From: Allodiplogaster sudhausi
Lineage: Eukaryota; Nematoda; Chromadorea; Rhabditida; Diplogasteridae
DNA length: 64,000 bases
Assembly (NCBI GenBank): GCA_945643635.1
Contig: CALZFC010000041.1
Location: 638,501-702,500, forward strand
Direction: 5' to 3'
Both the position numbers and the translations under genes were made by a program. Shown here piece by piece: positions 47,938 through 60,775 of this stretch. Position 1 is the first letter of the stretch; each line of letters opens with the position of its first letter. The notes beneath the pieces were generated by a model, which was given only the letters and a program-made list of their open reading frames with translations, was not told the DNA's origin and made no database searches.

Positions 47938-50900
47938 AAAATCGGTACGCACTCTTCCCCTGACTTCCTACCGGAGCTGGAAGACATCGCATCTCCGCGC
48001 AGACCGCGCTTCTGCCATCTGAAGCTGCCGCAGACTTGCGAAGGTTCGTTATGTTTATATACATTGTCTAGTCTTCAATTCTAGGGTAACGTGGTTAGAA
48101 ATTTGTAGTTGTTATTATCAGGGAATAGAAGCCACTGTCGATGATCCTAAATATTAGCAAGGTTTGTTAGCTGTTTCTGCCCATCTGTCCCTCAGGATGA
48201 TGCCCAAAATTAGGAATTATTCTGTGAAATCGACAATACCTTTTTATACCCTATCGGTTATGTAGTTAATTCAATTTCTGGGCAAGTTTCTTTTGTTTTC
48301 CAGAAAAAAAACCGTAATCAAACCAGCTCTGTATAACTTATTTAAAATAAGCGAAACTGTTCTTTTCTTGTTTCTTTCTTTTCTTTTCTAAGAAGTACCG
48401 TAACCCAACTCGATGTGTATATTTTAAAAAAAGAAAATAAATTTTGGTACGACGAATAATTAATGCTTCTTTTTTGCTCAACATTTTATACAGGATTACC
48501 ATTGTATATTCTGAACTGAAATATTTCCAAATGTAAGTTTTTTCCAGGTCTCCAACAACACGCCGTCAACCACACTGATCGGAAGCCGTTCCGGTGCGAC
48601 ATTTGCAGCAAGGTGGGATGTGATTTAACTTATTTTTTTTAAATATTTAACATACCGTACTCTCGTCCTTAAACTTATCGAGTATTGGAATACTGTTGGT
48701 GCAAGTGAAAAGTTACTTGAAACCTTGAGATGCTTTTGTAAGTGCTTTATGTGACTTACAATTACAATTATCGAAGCTGTAGTTGCTATTGATTAGCGAA
48801 GTTACGCTAAGTTTAGAGAATGTAAGCTTATATCTTTTGACTTTTAAATTATATTCAAAGGTATTTATTTTCTCCCATTTCTGGGAAACTGTTCTTGATT
48901 TTCAGGAGAGTTGCCCAGAACCGTAACCTTACGAAATTTGAGCGAATTAATTCGCGAATCCGTACCAATGATTTATTTTAAATGGAAAGTGATAAATTTC
49001 TGGACAAGTTTAATTTCTTAAAGGTACCGTATCCCAATCTGTTCTGTATGTGTCTGTGCAAGTAAATTCCTTGAAGTAATTGAGAATAAGCGATTGCGTT
49101 CCTATTCAAAAGAGTAAGTTTTTTGAGTGGATTTTTCTGGGCACCTTTATGTTTACTATAAACTACCGTAACCCAACCAGTAGTAACAACTGATTGAAAA
49201 TAAGCGAATCGCTCCATTGTAAGAGTGTTATTTGAAAGTTTTTACAAAGTATTTTTTTCTGGGCAACTCTTTTGTTTACTATGAACTACTGTAACACAAC
49301 CCACTGGTTACAACGAATTGAGAATTAACGAATTGCACAAATGCAAACGTGTGATTTGTATTTTTCTGTTACAAAGTTGGTTTTTAATTACGTTACGATA
49401 TCCAATATTTGTTAAGCATGTTATATGCTTAAGAATATTCATACAGAAAAAAAATTCATTATTAAGACAAAACAATATAGTTATGGAAGAAAGTTTTAGA
49501 CGAAAAAAGGAATACAAGGCTGCAAGAACTATAGAAAGAAAGAGCACATAGAAAGATAACATTGAATGTTAATATCTAATGAAAAAGGAAAACAACAAAT
49601 TACAGTTTAGAATCTTAACGATGCGTTGTCCAGCGGACGTCTGCGAGGAGGAGCTTCCTACATTGGCCCACTTAAAACGGCATTGTCAACAGTCACACCT
49701 TGGAGAAAATCAATATCACTGCCGCTTTTGCTCATCTGAGTTCGGACGATTTCAAGCATGGCGGGTTCACTTGAGCCAACAACGTGAGTAGTAATTTAAA
49801 CAAGTAATAACAGTACCTTACTATTGAACATCGCAAGTCTTCTCTTCAGATCCTGCTCTGATGAGGGGTCTTTATTCCGACAGCAGCGATAGCGATGGTG
49901 CAATGGATGTGGATGTTGATGACAATGGCAACATGGATGCCTCGTCTCTTCAAGAGGATGTTGAGGAGTTGGACGGCGACATATCTGCAACTGAGCTGGA
50001 GGAGGAGGACGATGAGAATGACGACTCGGAAGCGCTCGAAGCTGATGATTCGACCAACTTCTGCGAAACGATTAGAGCCGAGATCCTCACCTCCACAAGC
50101 CGAATTGGAATAACAGAGTCGGAAACGGATAAAATGGTGGATCTGATTCGCCGTATCGCTAAGAACGTTCGAGCCATGAACGACTCCCATTTCGATCAGT
50201 TTATGGCTACACTGAACACCGTTGCTACATCATACAGAAGGAAGGCTGCGCTTCGACAAGAACAGGACTACATTGAACCTTTGCCTCGACAAATGGGGAC
50301 GATGACTGTCCCCGTACGCGACTTGGATGGGAAGCAGAGTCGTGTCGATCGACCGTGCAAGTTCTACATTGTCCCACTGAAGGATTCGATAGAAGCGGCC
50401 TTTCGGAACGTGGAATTTCAACAGGTTTATCGCTATTTTGTGTTACATTGAAGTATATAGAATCTGTATGCTTTTCAGGTGTTAGAAATGGAGCCATTCG
50501 GAAGGGGGAATTTCCTGTCTCCACTGGACGGGCAACGGTTTCGTGACGCTACCTCCAGAACGAAGAAACCACTACTTCCGATTGTGGTATACCTCGATGA
50601 CGTTTGCCCTGGAAGTGGTCTACGAAAGGCGTCGTCTAACCACTCTCAAACCATGATGTTCTTCACTTTTTCCGGACTGAGACGGCATGCTTCGTGTCTA
50701 CATAAATGGAAGTAAGTGTCAAAATGCTAAAATAAAAAAAGCAGTTCTTCAAGTAAATGCTTTAGGTTTCTCTACGCGACATCGTACGGGTCTGATCACA
50801 AGGCTTATGGCTACAAGCCTCTTCTAGAAAGCTTCAAGGTGCCGTAATATATTTGAAGTAAAATTTTTAAAAAGCGTAAAAGTTGTAAATAAAGATCATC

Positions 50901-52353
50901 AATTAGTTTAACTTCTTAGGTAGAGTTGAACGTATTCTACGAAAACGGAATCATGGTGTCGTGGAGAGGGCGAAGCGTTGTCGTCTACCCTTGGCTGCAC
51001 TCGGTTCTTGGTGATAACCTGGCACTAAACCAAGTCCGCCAGATGCAGACGTGCTTTTCCGGAGGTTTCCCTTGCCGTCACTGCTTGACCAACTACCGCG
51101 ACTTTGGAGCCGTTCACCTAGAGAAGGACTGCCAATTACGGACTTTGGCGTGGTCGGTTCCTTTGTCGTTGATCGGAGATTGGATGAATTTAAGCGATAA
51201 CTTAAGGTATCAAGCGAACGGCCCTCCTGCTTTTGGCGTGATGGGGGATTCGCCACTCAACGGCATTACGGGATACCACGTGTCGGAGGATGCCTACTGT
51301 GATATCGCCCACGACTTGTACGAGGGCGAGAGCTGCCGTCTTCTAGGAGTGGTCATTCGGGCCATCATTCGGAATGGACTTCCGCTCAAGGATATCAACG
51401 ATAAGTTATGTGCCTTTGCTACTGGGCGAGTCGACAGCAGCTGCACAATCAACCCAATCCCGGCCGATGTTTCGCAAGGTGACCCTGTGTCCGGGCAAAA
51501 GGCAGCCGACACAGCATTTCTCATTCGGCTCGTCCCATTTCTCTTCCCGTTGGACGTAATGGTTGCGGAACCTGAGATCCGGCTTCTGTTCCAGCGCTTT
51601 TCCGAGTTGAGTCGCCTTCTCTGCTCATTCGAGTTGACATCTGGCGACATTGATTTGGTACGTTCTACGGCCGAGGAATACGTGTCTCTTGCTTGGCGAG
51701 TTGTCCCTCTGGACATTCCGCCCTCTCGCGCAGCTGCAGCCCATTCGTCCAGGCCCATCTACAAGACGCACGCGTTGCTGCACTATGCAGCTGCGATTCG
51801 TTCTCTAGGGCCAGTTGGACAACTGAGTACTCTGCAATTCGAGCAACTGAATGCGTACGTCAAGCGACGGTCCTACATTACAAGGAACTTCACGTGTCTG
51901 CCGTGCACGTTCGCAACTCACATCCAGCGCACTCTTTGGGCACTACGTCTTCAGAAGGAGGCGGAATTCGTTCCCGGAAAAGGAATCGAGCAACATCAAG
52001 TGTCAGCGCTCGCACGGGCAGTTCTGAAGGAACGACGGGTGAAGTGCACTCTCCTACTCCAGCATCACGGGACACTCTACAAGTCGGGAGACATCGTTTT
52101 GCTGAACAAGAGTAGCAGCTTTGTTCCTGCCCAGATCGATTGCTTCGCATTCACGGAACAAACATGGAAGATCGTTGCAAAGATCGGACATCCCGCTCGA
52201 TTTGATGACAGCAGACAATGTTGCTTCTTCACCGCATCTGGAGCGATCACAACTGTCTTTTTCAAGGAACTTTTTGATCCACTGCCTCTTGACGGCTACC
52301 CCGAGGGAAATGAGACCGCTTTCATGCCAAGACACGCCCTCTGCCACTGCTAG
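47938..52353 (+). CDS. Zinc-finger transposase-like protein (5' exon(s) missing from model)
   Basis: Exons 47938-48043, 48548-48612, 49606-49783, 49850-50424, 50479-50711, 50766-50838 and 50920-52353 are mutually in phase (2664 nt, 887 aa plus TAG). The N-terminus has C2H2-type material: RFCHLKLPQTCEGLQQHAVN, then HTDRKPFRCDICSK with the classical inter-finger linker. The finger YHCRFCSSEFGRFQAWRVH is completed by splicing, which supplies its last His (HLSQQH). A highly acidic segment follows (DSSDSDGAMDVDVDDNGNMD). The large final exon has CFSGGFPCRHCLTNYRDF, a Cys pair typical of animal transposase-like proteins related to EnSpm, and YKTHALLHYAAAIRSLGPVG followed by LQFEQLNAYVKR, the H..HY...I...GP......FE..N...K block of that family. 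AATAAA follows the stop by 26 bases. No upstream start codon is secure; GC-rich, exon-like stretches lie near 47372-47453 and 47640-47700. Confidence 0.78.
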
Positions 52354-52378
52354 AATATTTTCGTTATTTTCTCTTAGC

Positions 52379-52384
52379 AATAAA
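52379..52384 (+). promoter_or_regulatory. Polyadenylation signal AATAAA
   Basis: AATAAA 26 bases after the TAG of the transposase-like gene and 121 bases before the ATG of the next gene, supporting two separate transcription units. Confidence 0.55.
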
Positions 52385-52504
52385 CAAATACTTTGATCTG
52401 AAGATCAATATTTCAATTTATCCCGTTATTTACGACGGCTCACGAATATGTGATCATTTGCATGATTTATTTCCTAGTTAGTGTGATCTTTAGCGTTAGA
52501 CCCA

Positions 52505-55490
52505 ATGCGTCTAACCATTCTGTTGGAAGCGGGTGCTCCTGAGCCCGAGTGTTTGGGCGAAGAGGACTGCTACTTCGAGACCATTGCACAAGTCAAGCAA
52601 TATGTGAGTACACGGACTGGCTCCCCTCTGACAAATGTCAGGCTGCAGCTCAACACTCCTCAGCGTATGATAGACGTTCACCCCTCTCAAGTTGTTGCGG
52701 CGCCACACGCACATTACATAGCAACAGGAAGCTTACTCGAGGTTTACCGATTGCCTATCTCTCTAAATGAGTATATTTTTACGTGGATCTTCTCAGAGTC
52801 CGGCAACTTCGACTACGATGAACAGCCAGGAGCTATCCCTCTCGATTTCTTCCACATTCCTGGTAAAAAATGAGTCCCTTTCGCCAACCAATCCGACTGC
52901 GCTCTCGTGGGAGAAAAACCCAGTTTTTCCTGATGATACTCGAGCGGAGCAAGGTTATACTAAAATGAATGGTCATATCTTAGATTCATGAATTTTCAGT
53001 TGATGTTGAAGATGCTAACCCTTGTGAGAGAGAAGTCGACAAAGATCGCGATCTTGAAGAGCTTGGAGGTAAATCATACTCAGATTGTAAGCTCTACGAT
53101 AGTAATTCATTTAATTTACTTAGCGATTTCTCATCCCTCGACACCTCAAGTTCGCTCGGAGTCACCGTTGGTCAGAACTCCCTCGGCAGTTCCAGATCGG
53201 ACGATGTACACAGGCAGGCCTTTAAATTTCTGTTTAGTAAACTGCACTTTTGTCTGTTGTATCCTTTAGTATGCAAGCAAAACTCGGCGCAAGCAGATTT
53301 CTAATTAATTTTCCTTTTAACAAGTAAACGTATGCGTTTAAGACCCCTTCTACCATCGTCTGAACCAGCGCCTTTTGAAATGCAGCTTTGAGAAGTTATT
53401 GGTTGGCAAGCAAGGAGCTCCATTCCTCAAGAGGCTACAAGATGACCCGTCGTATGACATTTCGGACGACAGGGTTGGCCGCTGCCTGCTTACGAGAAGG
53501 ATCGCCGACTTTCTGCTGACATACGCTGACACGCTAGTTTTCAACTCTTGAACAACTGATATTTTACCGCACTTTTTTAGCAGAGAAAAACCATCCCCGA
53601 AAGAGACGCGGAGCTTCGTTACGCATCTATTCGCAGGATACCCCAACTGTTCTATAGTTAGCAACCTTTTTTTCTACACAACAGTTTTTAACTGAATGAA
53701 GATCATTATGAAATTTGAAAGACTCGATAACGCATTGCTAGTTACCTGAATTTTCTCTGATGTAACTACAGAAAGCATTTCAGGATGCCTTCATCGATAG
53801 CCACAAGGGACTTGTCGAATGCCGCGTTAGGCGGGTCAGATCTCTTCTTGGAAAAAGAAGCTTGCTATCACAGCCCATCAGAGAGTACAAGAAGAAAGCA
53901 GGCAGCCGAGAGTGGCTTGCTTCTTCGGATAACGAGGAGGAGAGAGAAACTGACGATCATTTAAATGTCAGTTAAAGCTCTACAAGATACTGTTATATTT
54001 TGAAAATTAAAGGCATTACAAAACCTTTTGTTTAAGCGAATTAACAACTTGATACACGGCTCTGTCGAGCACCTCGAACTCCTTAAGCAGAAGAGGTTTT
54101 TGTCTCTCGAGTCTTTAAAGTTATACAGATATTTCATTTTGTCATATATAAGAGAGTCTTTAGATTAAAATGTAAAATTCTACTACTAGTAGCAGCTCTC
54201 TCACAAATGGCGATATATAATTTTTTTTAGAAACTGTCGTATACGCTTTTGCCAGAACAAGCCTCCGCGAGCAACAACGACACGTTACTCCTTCTACGCG
54301 CAGTCCCGTTACGTATGTGATTTTTTATTTATCGGATTTTGTTTTACATTTAAATAATTTGTCTATACTTACATGAGTTATTTCTTGCTCTATGGCTTGA
54401 GTTTAGAACAAAATTTTTGGAATTCACATTAGACAAATATACTTTTGAATTTGCTTGCAGATTGTCGATGACTTCATCGCGTCAAAGTGCGCTTCCGCGG
54501 GAGACTTTCCACGGAGATTGCAAGAGAAGATTGCGCCGGCAATGTCTCAGCGTGCCCTGCGCGTAATATCCGAAGCGAAGAGAAGATCTCTTGTTGAAGC
54601 GAACGCCTTCCCGCCTGGAACAAATGGTTCGGTATTTTCAACCTTATAAAGTTTTGAGTTATCGAAAAAAATGCATCCATGTGTACTAAGTATTTATCTT
54701 TGTAACCCAGGTTCAATTGTATTTCCAAACTATTCATCGAACTGTTAAAAAGAGAATAATTGTATGCCTCAGATTTCGCTACATTCGAGTTCTTACTCAA
54801 CATGCTGGCACTGTTCGAGCATACAGACAAAAAGAAGAAGCCATCTCGTGTCAAGTTCGTCTACAATCGCTTCCTGGTCCGTTATTTATTACAATTCAAA
54901 CTCCCAATCAATATCTACCTATTGCTTATAAGTTAAGTGACATTAGTTTCCTGTTGCCTTTTTCTTATCTTGTGAGTGAAAAGGAGCGAGAAAGAGAGAC
55001 GATACAGCGAGAGGAGTGTAAACTATGCTGCTTAGGCACATCATTCTGCGTCGTCGGCTCTTGATCAACTCAAGAATGAGGGCATCCGGCAGCCGGTGAT
55101 AGTCGCATACGGTGATGTCTCTGCCAAGTTCATCATCGCTCTTGAGGGAGTCGATGTAACCGTCAGTCATGTTTTGTTAAAAAAAAAAAGTTGAAATGTA
55201 ATTTTAACAAATTAAAAAAATGTAATTTTAACAAATTAAAAAAAATTCTTATACTCATAGCTTTTTATTTATTTTTTACCTGCTTTATAATACGCTTGCT
55301 GCAGGTTTCTGGAGACCTTGCCCATGCGCTTCTCTCCTACCTCGCTTGCTTCTGGTTGTTCGACCTCGAGTACCCACACGAAGTGAAACAAGAGCTGTCC
55401 CTTCTTGCGAATCTGCTCGGCATTCCGGAGCCCATGTCAAGAGATGCAGGGCTCATCTACCGCAAGTTGGAGGCCATTATGGCCGAATAG
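52505..55490 (+). CDS. SAMD3-like transposon accessory protein, multi-exon (model partly uncertain)
   Basis: Starts MRLTILLEAGAPEPECLGEE and continues TIAQVKQYVSTRTGSPLTNV, a PB1/ubiquitin-like N-terminal shape. Exons 52505-52741, 52797-52953, 53000-53068 and 53124-53205 join in phase through Ser/Thr-rich and acidic linkers. A helical block follows in about 53330-53530: GKQGAPFLKRLQDDPSYDIS and VGRCLLTRRIADFLL. Further exons lie near 53785-53970 (KGLVECRVRRVRSLLGKRSL), 54230-54300, 54462-54630, 55050-55155 and 55306-55490. The end is characteristic: QPVIVAYGDVSAKFIIALEG, then LAHALLSYLACFWLFDLEYP and LLGIPE, matching the C-terminus of proteins often labelled 'sterile alpha motif domain-containing protein 3-like' that accompany transposase-like genes in fish and invertebrates. 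No SAM domain itself is visible. Exon borders between 53205 and 55050 are not all resolved. Its role in transposition is inferred from location inside the TIRs. Confidence 0.65.
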
Positions 55491-56246
55491 AGGCCAGTCT
55501 GATCTCATTAGATCACATTTTTTTGTTGACTCTTACATCTGAAAATTTTCTTTTACTTGAGTTTATTTCACTTGAGAACATTCTTTCATCTTAGTAAAAG
55601 ATTGTTTCATTTTTTAACTTGCTTTCATGCTATACGTTTCTTTCATTTTAGAACTATCGAATTTTTATTTCCAAGATTCATTCAGAAAGTAACTGGTAAC
55701 ATAGACATATCCTTCTAAGAAAAACAGTCTTTACAGAATGTATTAATTCTTGTCGTTTTATGACCAGTAACTCAATTTTATCATGATTAAGTAGCCCAAA
55801 TTCATTTAACTCGGCGCGGTTATCTTGTAAGTGTGTTAGTTGTTACTGTTTCCTTGTGAATGTGTTGAGTTGTTACTGTAATCTTTTGAAGGTCTCACTA
55901 ACTTAATGAATAATTCTTCTTGTTATTAAATGCCAGTGGCATGCATAATAGTAAATGAATCACTAATTCGAAGAATGGATGAAGGGGGAGGGAGAGCAAA
56001 AGGGGCGGAGCTAACGGTGGGAGCATGTCACAATTTATGTGCTGCCGCCTAATTGTGACATGCAATGTCACATTTTTGCTGGGATACGTTGCCCTCCACC
56101 GCTCGAAAATTGTGACATGGCGCGTCACATTTCTGTTTCACTGGAGGTCACAATTTTTTGGAACATAAATTGTGACATGGGGTGGAACACATATGTACCG
56201 AAGTAAAATCGGTACATTATTGTGACATCAAATTGTGACATCCCGT

Positions 56247-56266
56247 GTCACATCGTTTTCTGTGTG
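56247..56266 (-). repeat. Right terminal inverted repeat of the transposon
   Basis: Reverse complement CACACAGAAAACGATGTGAC. Followed on the plus strand by AATGACAATC; AA also precedes the left end. Confidence 0.82.
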
Positions 56267-56454
56267 AATGACAATCGGTGTGAAGATAATTAAAAAAGGG
56301 GGAAGCGGGGAGGAAATGGTCCCAGGAGGGCATTCCGGAGCACTTTTTTTGTAATAAAAAAAAGATAAATAGAAACTATGATAAGTTGTACTCTCGACTA
56401 CTTTCTTTCTCTCTTTTCTCTGTCTCTCTCTCTCTCTGTTTCTCTCTCTCTCTT

Positions 56455-56485
<31 letters not shown>

Positions 56486-57011
56486 TTTTCCCTCTCTCTC
56501 TCTCTTTCTCTCGTTCTCTTTTTCTTTCTCTCTCCATCTCTCTCTCTCTCTCACCCTTGTGTCAGACAAAAAGGGCGCGTATTCAAAATTGGGTTTTTTT
56601 TAAACTCCATTAATGCATCACATATTTAGATTTCTTTGAAAAATAGCATTGAATATAAGTAAATAACGTAGATAGTCTAGATTCTAGTAGATCTCATATA
56701 CACGCTCTAAATGTCGTTCTATTTCTAAGTCCAAGTATAAATATATGTATATATTTCCTGGTGGTGGAAAGAAGAGCGGCGCTCGGAGGTGGCGCCAATT
56801 TGGCCTCCTCTGGCGACATGCTATCTCCTATCCGAGATATGTGGTGATGAGAAAGGGGCGGAGCATTGGAGGATGCCATCCTCTCACACGCCCCTCGTGG
56901 AGCATCTTTCCAAATCTTGTTCATAAATGGGGTGGGAACTTATCTCTCGCACAGAGAGAAAGAGAGAATGAGAGAGAGAAAGAGAGAGAAAGAGAGGGAG
57001 CAAGAAAGAGT

Positions 57012-57064
<53 letters not shown>

Positions 57065-57807
57065 GTGATAACAGAGGAAATGGTATGTAGAGAGAAATGT
57101 TGGAGATATGTTTGTGTTTGTTAATTAACAACGCACTGTTCTGAGAGACGAGAGAGTGGAAGTATAGAGAGAATGTTCGAGAGAAAGAAAGAATGAGCGA
57201 GAGATAAAGAAAAGAAGAAGGAGAAAAACGACATTGAAGGGGAACACGAGAGAGAGAACATTGACTAGTGTCAGAAATGTCAGAAAGCTCTTTTTTTGTA
57301 TCATTGGTATGAGTCACAAATTGGCTCGTCACCAATAAAAAAAGAGAAGAAGGAATTCAGAGGTATTCCCAACACACGCACATTCAATTGTATTCAACGC
57401 CTGCGTCTTTAGGAACAATTTGCATTCTTTTTTTCATTCTTTCTTTACGAAGTAAGCAATAATAAGAAAGGTTATAAAGAAACAAATAAAAGCAAAGATT
57501 TCTATCATTAATCCCATTTTCATTTTCATTATTTTTTTGTGAGTTCTCCTTTTTGCTTATTAAAAGGACAGTAAGAAAAACGCGTCAGCATGTACATTTA
57601 AAGAGCAAAAGGAAAGGAAGAAAGCGGGATTCCGGGAACATGGGACACATTGTGATAGAACAGATTGTGTGGGGAGACAAGTCATCACCGGTCGAAGCGG
57701 GAGAGAGAGAGAGTGAGAGAGAGAGAGAGAGAAAGAGAGAAAGAGAGAGAGGGAGAAATGGAGAGAGAGGGAGAGAGAGAGAGAGAGGGAAGGAGATGCA
57801 GATAGAT

Positions 57808-57852
<45 letters not shown>

Positions 57853-58677
57853 GAGGAAGTAAAGAAAGAGAGAGAGAGAGAAAGAGAAAGAGAGAGAAAG
57901 AGGAATAAATATCGATAGAGAACGTGATGGACAGGACAAAGAACGGCAGCAGCATGAGACGTCTCTTCTTCATTGTTTGAAATAAGACTAAAAGGGAGAT
58001 GCTTATTCATGAATGCATAAATATGTACAGATGTCTCTGTAGCCTGTGACACAGAGAACGAATAAATGTTGACTACAATACTATATACAGTAATACAATA
58101 TGTATTATGATAAGACGATAAGACGATACACTATTATATACAATTACACAATTACACAACAAATAATAATACAGCTACAATTGTGCGATCCGCCAAAATA
58201 CATAGAAAACGATGTCAAGAAAAAATACTTTTAGTTTTTTTTCATCAAATGCGAACATTTTCCCAGCATCTTACTAAGTTGACATCGTCTAAATTGTATG
58301 TATGTTGTACGCATAAATGTCGCAGAAACCTTTCTGTGAATTTAGTTTCATCTTTGGAAATTGTCGCCAACAATCTCACAATACGATTTTCATTCGTCCG
58401 GTGTCATAAGTCAGGTTTTCTTTCTCTCTTTGTTTCTCTCTCTCTCTCTTTTTATCTCTCTCTATTTCTCTCTTTCTCTCTCTCTTAGTCTCTCTCTTTT
58501 TCTCTTTCTTTCTTTTACTCTCTCTTTCTTTTCCTTCCCATTTTCCAAATCTCCTCACTCGTGCTTGAATCATAGGCTTCGTGTTTTCATTAGCACGGTA
58601 AGATTATGCTGAAATGCCGGCTGGTTATTAAGCTTGAAAAAATCACATGACCAAAAATTATTCCTTTATCTTCCTCT

Positions 58678-58718
<41 letters not shown>

Positions 58719-58915
58719 TCATTCTGTCGTTCCGGATTTACTTTCTCATGAATCTTCTTACATTATGTATGTTTTCAAGCATACTACGGTGATCATGAAA
58801 ACAGGCTAATCTTTCTTCTTCTGCAAGTTAATATTCGTGTTATGTATTGATTTACATATGTATGTGTGCCTACACTGTTACGATATATTTGTTTTCTGTT
58901 CCCTCTCTCTCTCTT

Positions 58916-58946
<31 letters not shown>

Positions 58947-58978
58947 TTCTCTCTCATTCTCTTTCTCTCTCTTTTCCT

Positions 58979-59009
<31 letters not shown>

Positions 59010-60553
59010 CAAAATCACATGGCTTCTCGCTTTCACTTAGCTAATAAGCTTAGCACAAAACTGCATAAATTTGTTCCGCAACGAGTGTGGTAAAATGTGA
59101 CACGCAAACTAAGCCGTCCAAGGAGCGTCCTTGGTTTGCTAGTGGAAAAAGACTTCGTAAACACCGTATCAAATGAAGTAAATAAAGGAAAACGCGTCTC
59201 CCACGCTTCCGTAGGAGTTCGTGTTTCTTCAGTTGTTTGTTGTAAGAGTGGGCGAAAATATTCTGTGTAAATATTCTTATTTGTATGCACACTTATTTAC
59301 ATAGTTTAGACGGCATATTTCAGCAAAAGGAAAGAACAAACAGAAGGGGGAAAGTTCAGAGACGAACATACAACATGGCCATCATTTCAATATGCGAATA
59401 GTGAGTGGGTGGGAGGATAGGTATGTTAGAAGTGGGAGATGGAATGGGGTGAGAGAGATAGAGAGAAGGACGGAGAGAGAGAGAAAGAGAAAGACGAGAG
59501 AGAGGCAGAGAGAGAGAGGGAGAGAGAGAGAGAAAGAAAGTGAGAAGGGAGCGCAGTTCTAGGTAAGAAAAACACATTTGTGCATATTTAGGCAGCGTTT
59601 TAGAACACTAGCTTCAAGGGAATGCAGGGTGTTTGGCATGCTAAATGAGAAGAACCTAGACGAGAGAGAGAGAGAGAGAGCAAAAGAAAGGGAGGGCCTG
59701 AGAGAGAGAGTGAGAGAGAGAGAGAGCGAAGGAGGTGGAGAGAGAGAGAGAAAGGGAAACATTGGCAGGAAAGGAGAGCTGTGAAGCAAAGGAACATTTA
59801 GAAGAAGAAAGAGAGAAACGGGAGCAAAAGAAAGAGAAGCAGCAGTGCTTGCATAGTTAGTTAGAAAATCACATCCTTCAAGAGAGATACCGTTCAAGGT
59901 TTCCTCCAATTTCTTGTTCCCGAATGACATCATCAAAGAAAGAAAACGAAAGCAAAAAATGTAAAAAAAAAACGAAGAAAATAGCACAGTAATGACACTC
60001 TGAAAGAAACGTAAATTACTGTATTTAATGACGAAAATTCAAGTAAACTTGGTCAAGTGTCCAGGAGGTGTTCTTCTTGTGTTCATAGTGCACAAGCGAT
60101 CATTTCCGGTGTACTTTTTCTAATTATTGAGTCGTGCAAAAAGCGTGAATATTTCGTTCCGTGCCCATGTCCTCTTGAAAAATTACATGTAAGTAGGCGT
60201 ATCCGGCCGAAAGAGGAAATAGAAGAGGACTCTGAGTGAGTGACAACACCCCCGAAGGGCATACATACGGCAAAGTTGCACATGAAAACATTGAGTGTGT
60301 GGGTGCCCAAATGGCCCCTGGTCCCTGATCATGTATGGCCCGCTTTTCATTTAGCAATTCACGAATTTACGGCCGCTATAAAAGGATCCTCTCTAATATG
60401 CCAACATATCAAATATGCCGGCAACGTGGTCTTCTTCGTCTTTATGGATGACCGGAATTCATTGGTGGAGGGCGGAAGTAATTCGCCCGGATATTCCCCA
60501 AATTTTGCCGGGCAGACCAAAGGCCATCATTCACTCTTGTCTCGCACTCTCTA

Positions 60554-60584
<31 letters not shown>

Positions 60585-60628
60585 TCCTCGCCCTCCCTAT
60601 CTTTCTCTCTTTATCTCTCCTTCGCGCG

Positions 60629-60660
<32 letters not shown>

Positions 60661-60713
60661 GTCTCTATCTACCTCTGACCTTCCCACGTCCGTCCTCCAG
60701 TCCCTACCTGCTA

Positions 60714-60775
<62 letters not shown>

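Larger units (their letters stand above)
46734..56266 (+). mobile_element. 9.5-kb DNA transposon with TIRs and two genes (CACTA/EnSpm-like organisation)
   Basis: The left end reads CACACAGAAAAAAATGTGAC; the reverse complement of the right end reads CACACAGAAAACGATGTGAC, 18 of 20 identical. A second inverted match lies further in: TTCCATCCAAAATTGTGAC-type sequence at 46757-46784 pairs with 56147-56176. Both ends are packed with TGTGAC/GTCACA hexamers (about six in 46748-46886, about ten in 56028-56252), resembling the subterminal transposase-binding repeats of CACTA elements. AA occurs directly outside both ends, a possible 2-bp target duplication that could be chance. The interior carries two spliced plus-strand genes and no GA/CT microsatellites. 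The superfamily is inferred from gene content; a related Mirage-like or Plavaka-like assignment is equally possible. Confidence 0.8.

Noticed and set aside
50951..52380. Antisense frames (101-154 aa) under the transposase exon
   Set aside because: Shadows of the strongly supported plus-strand reading.
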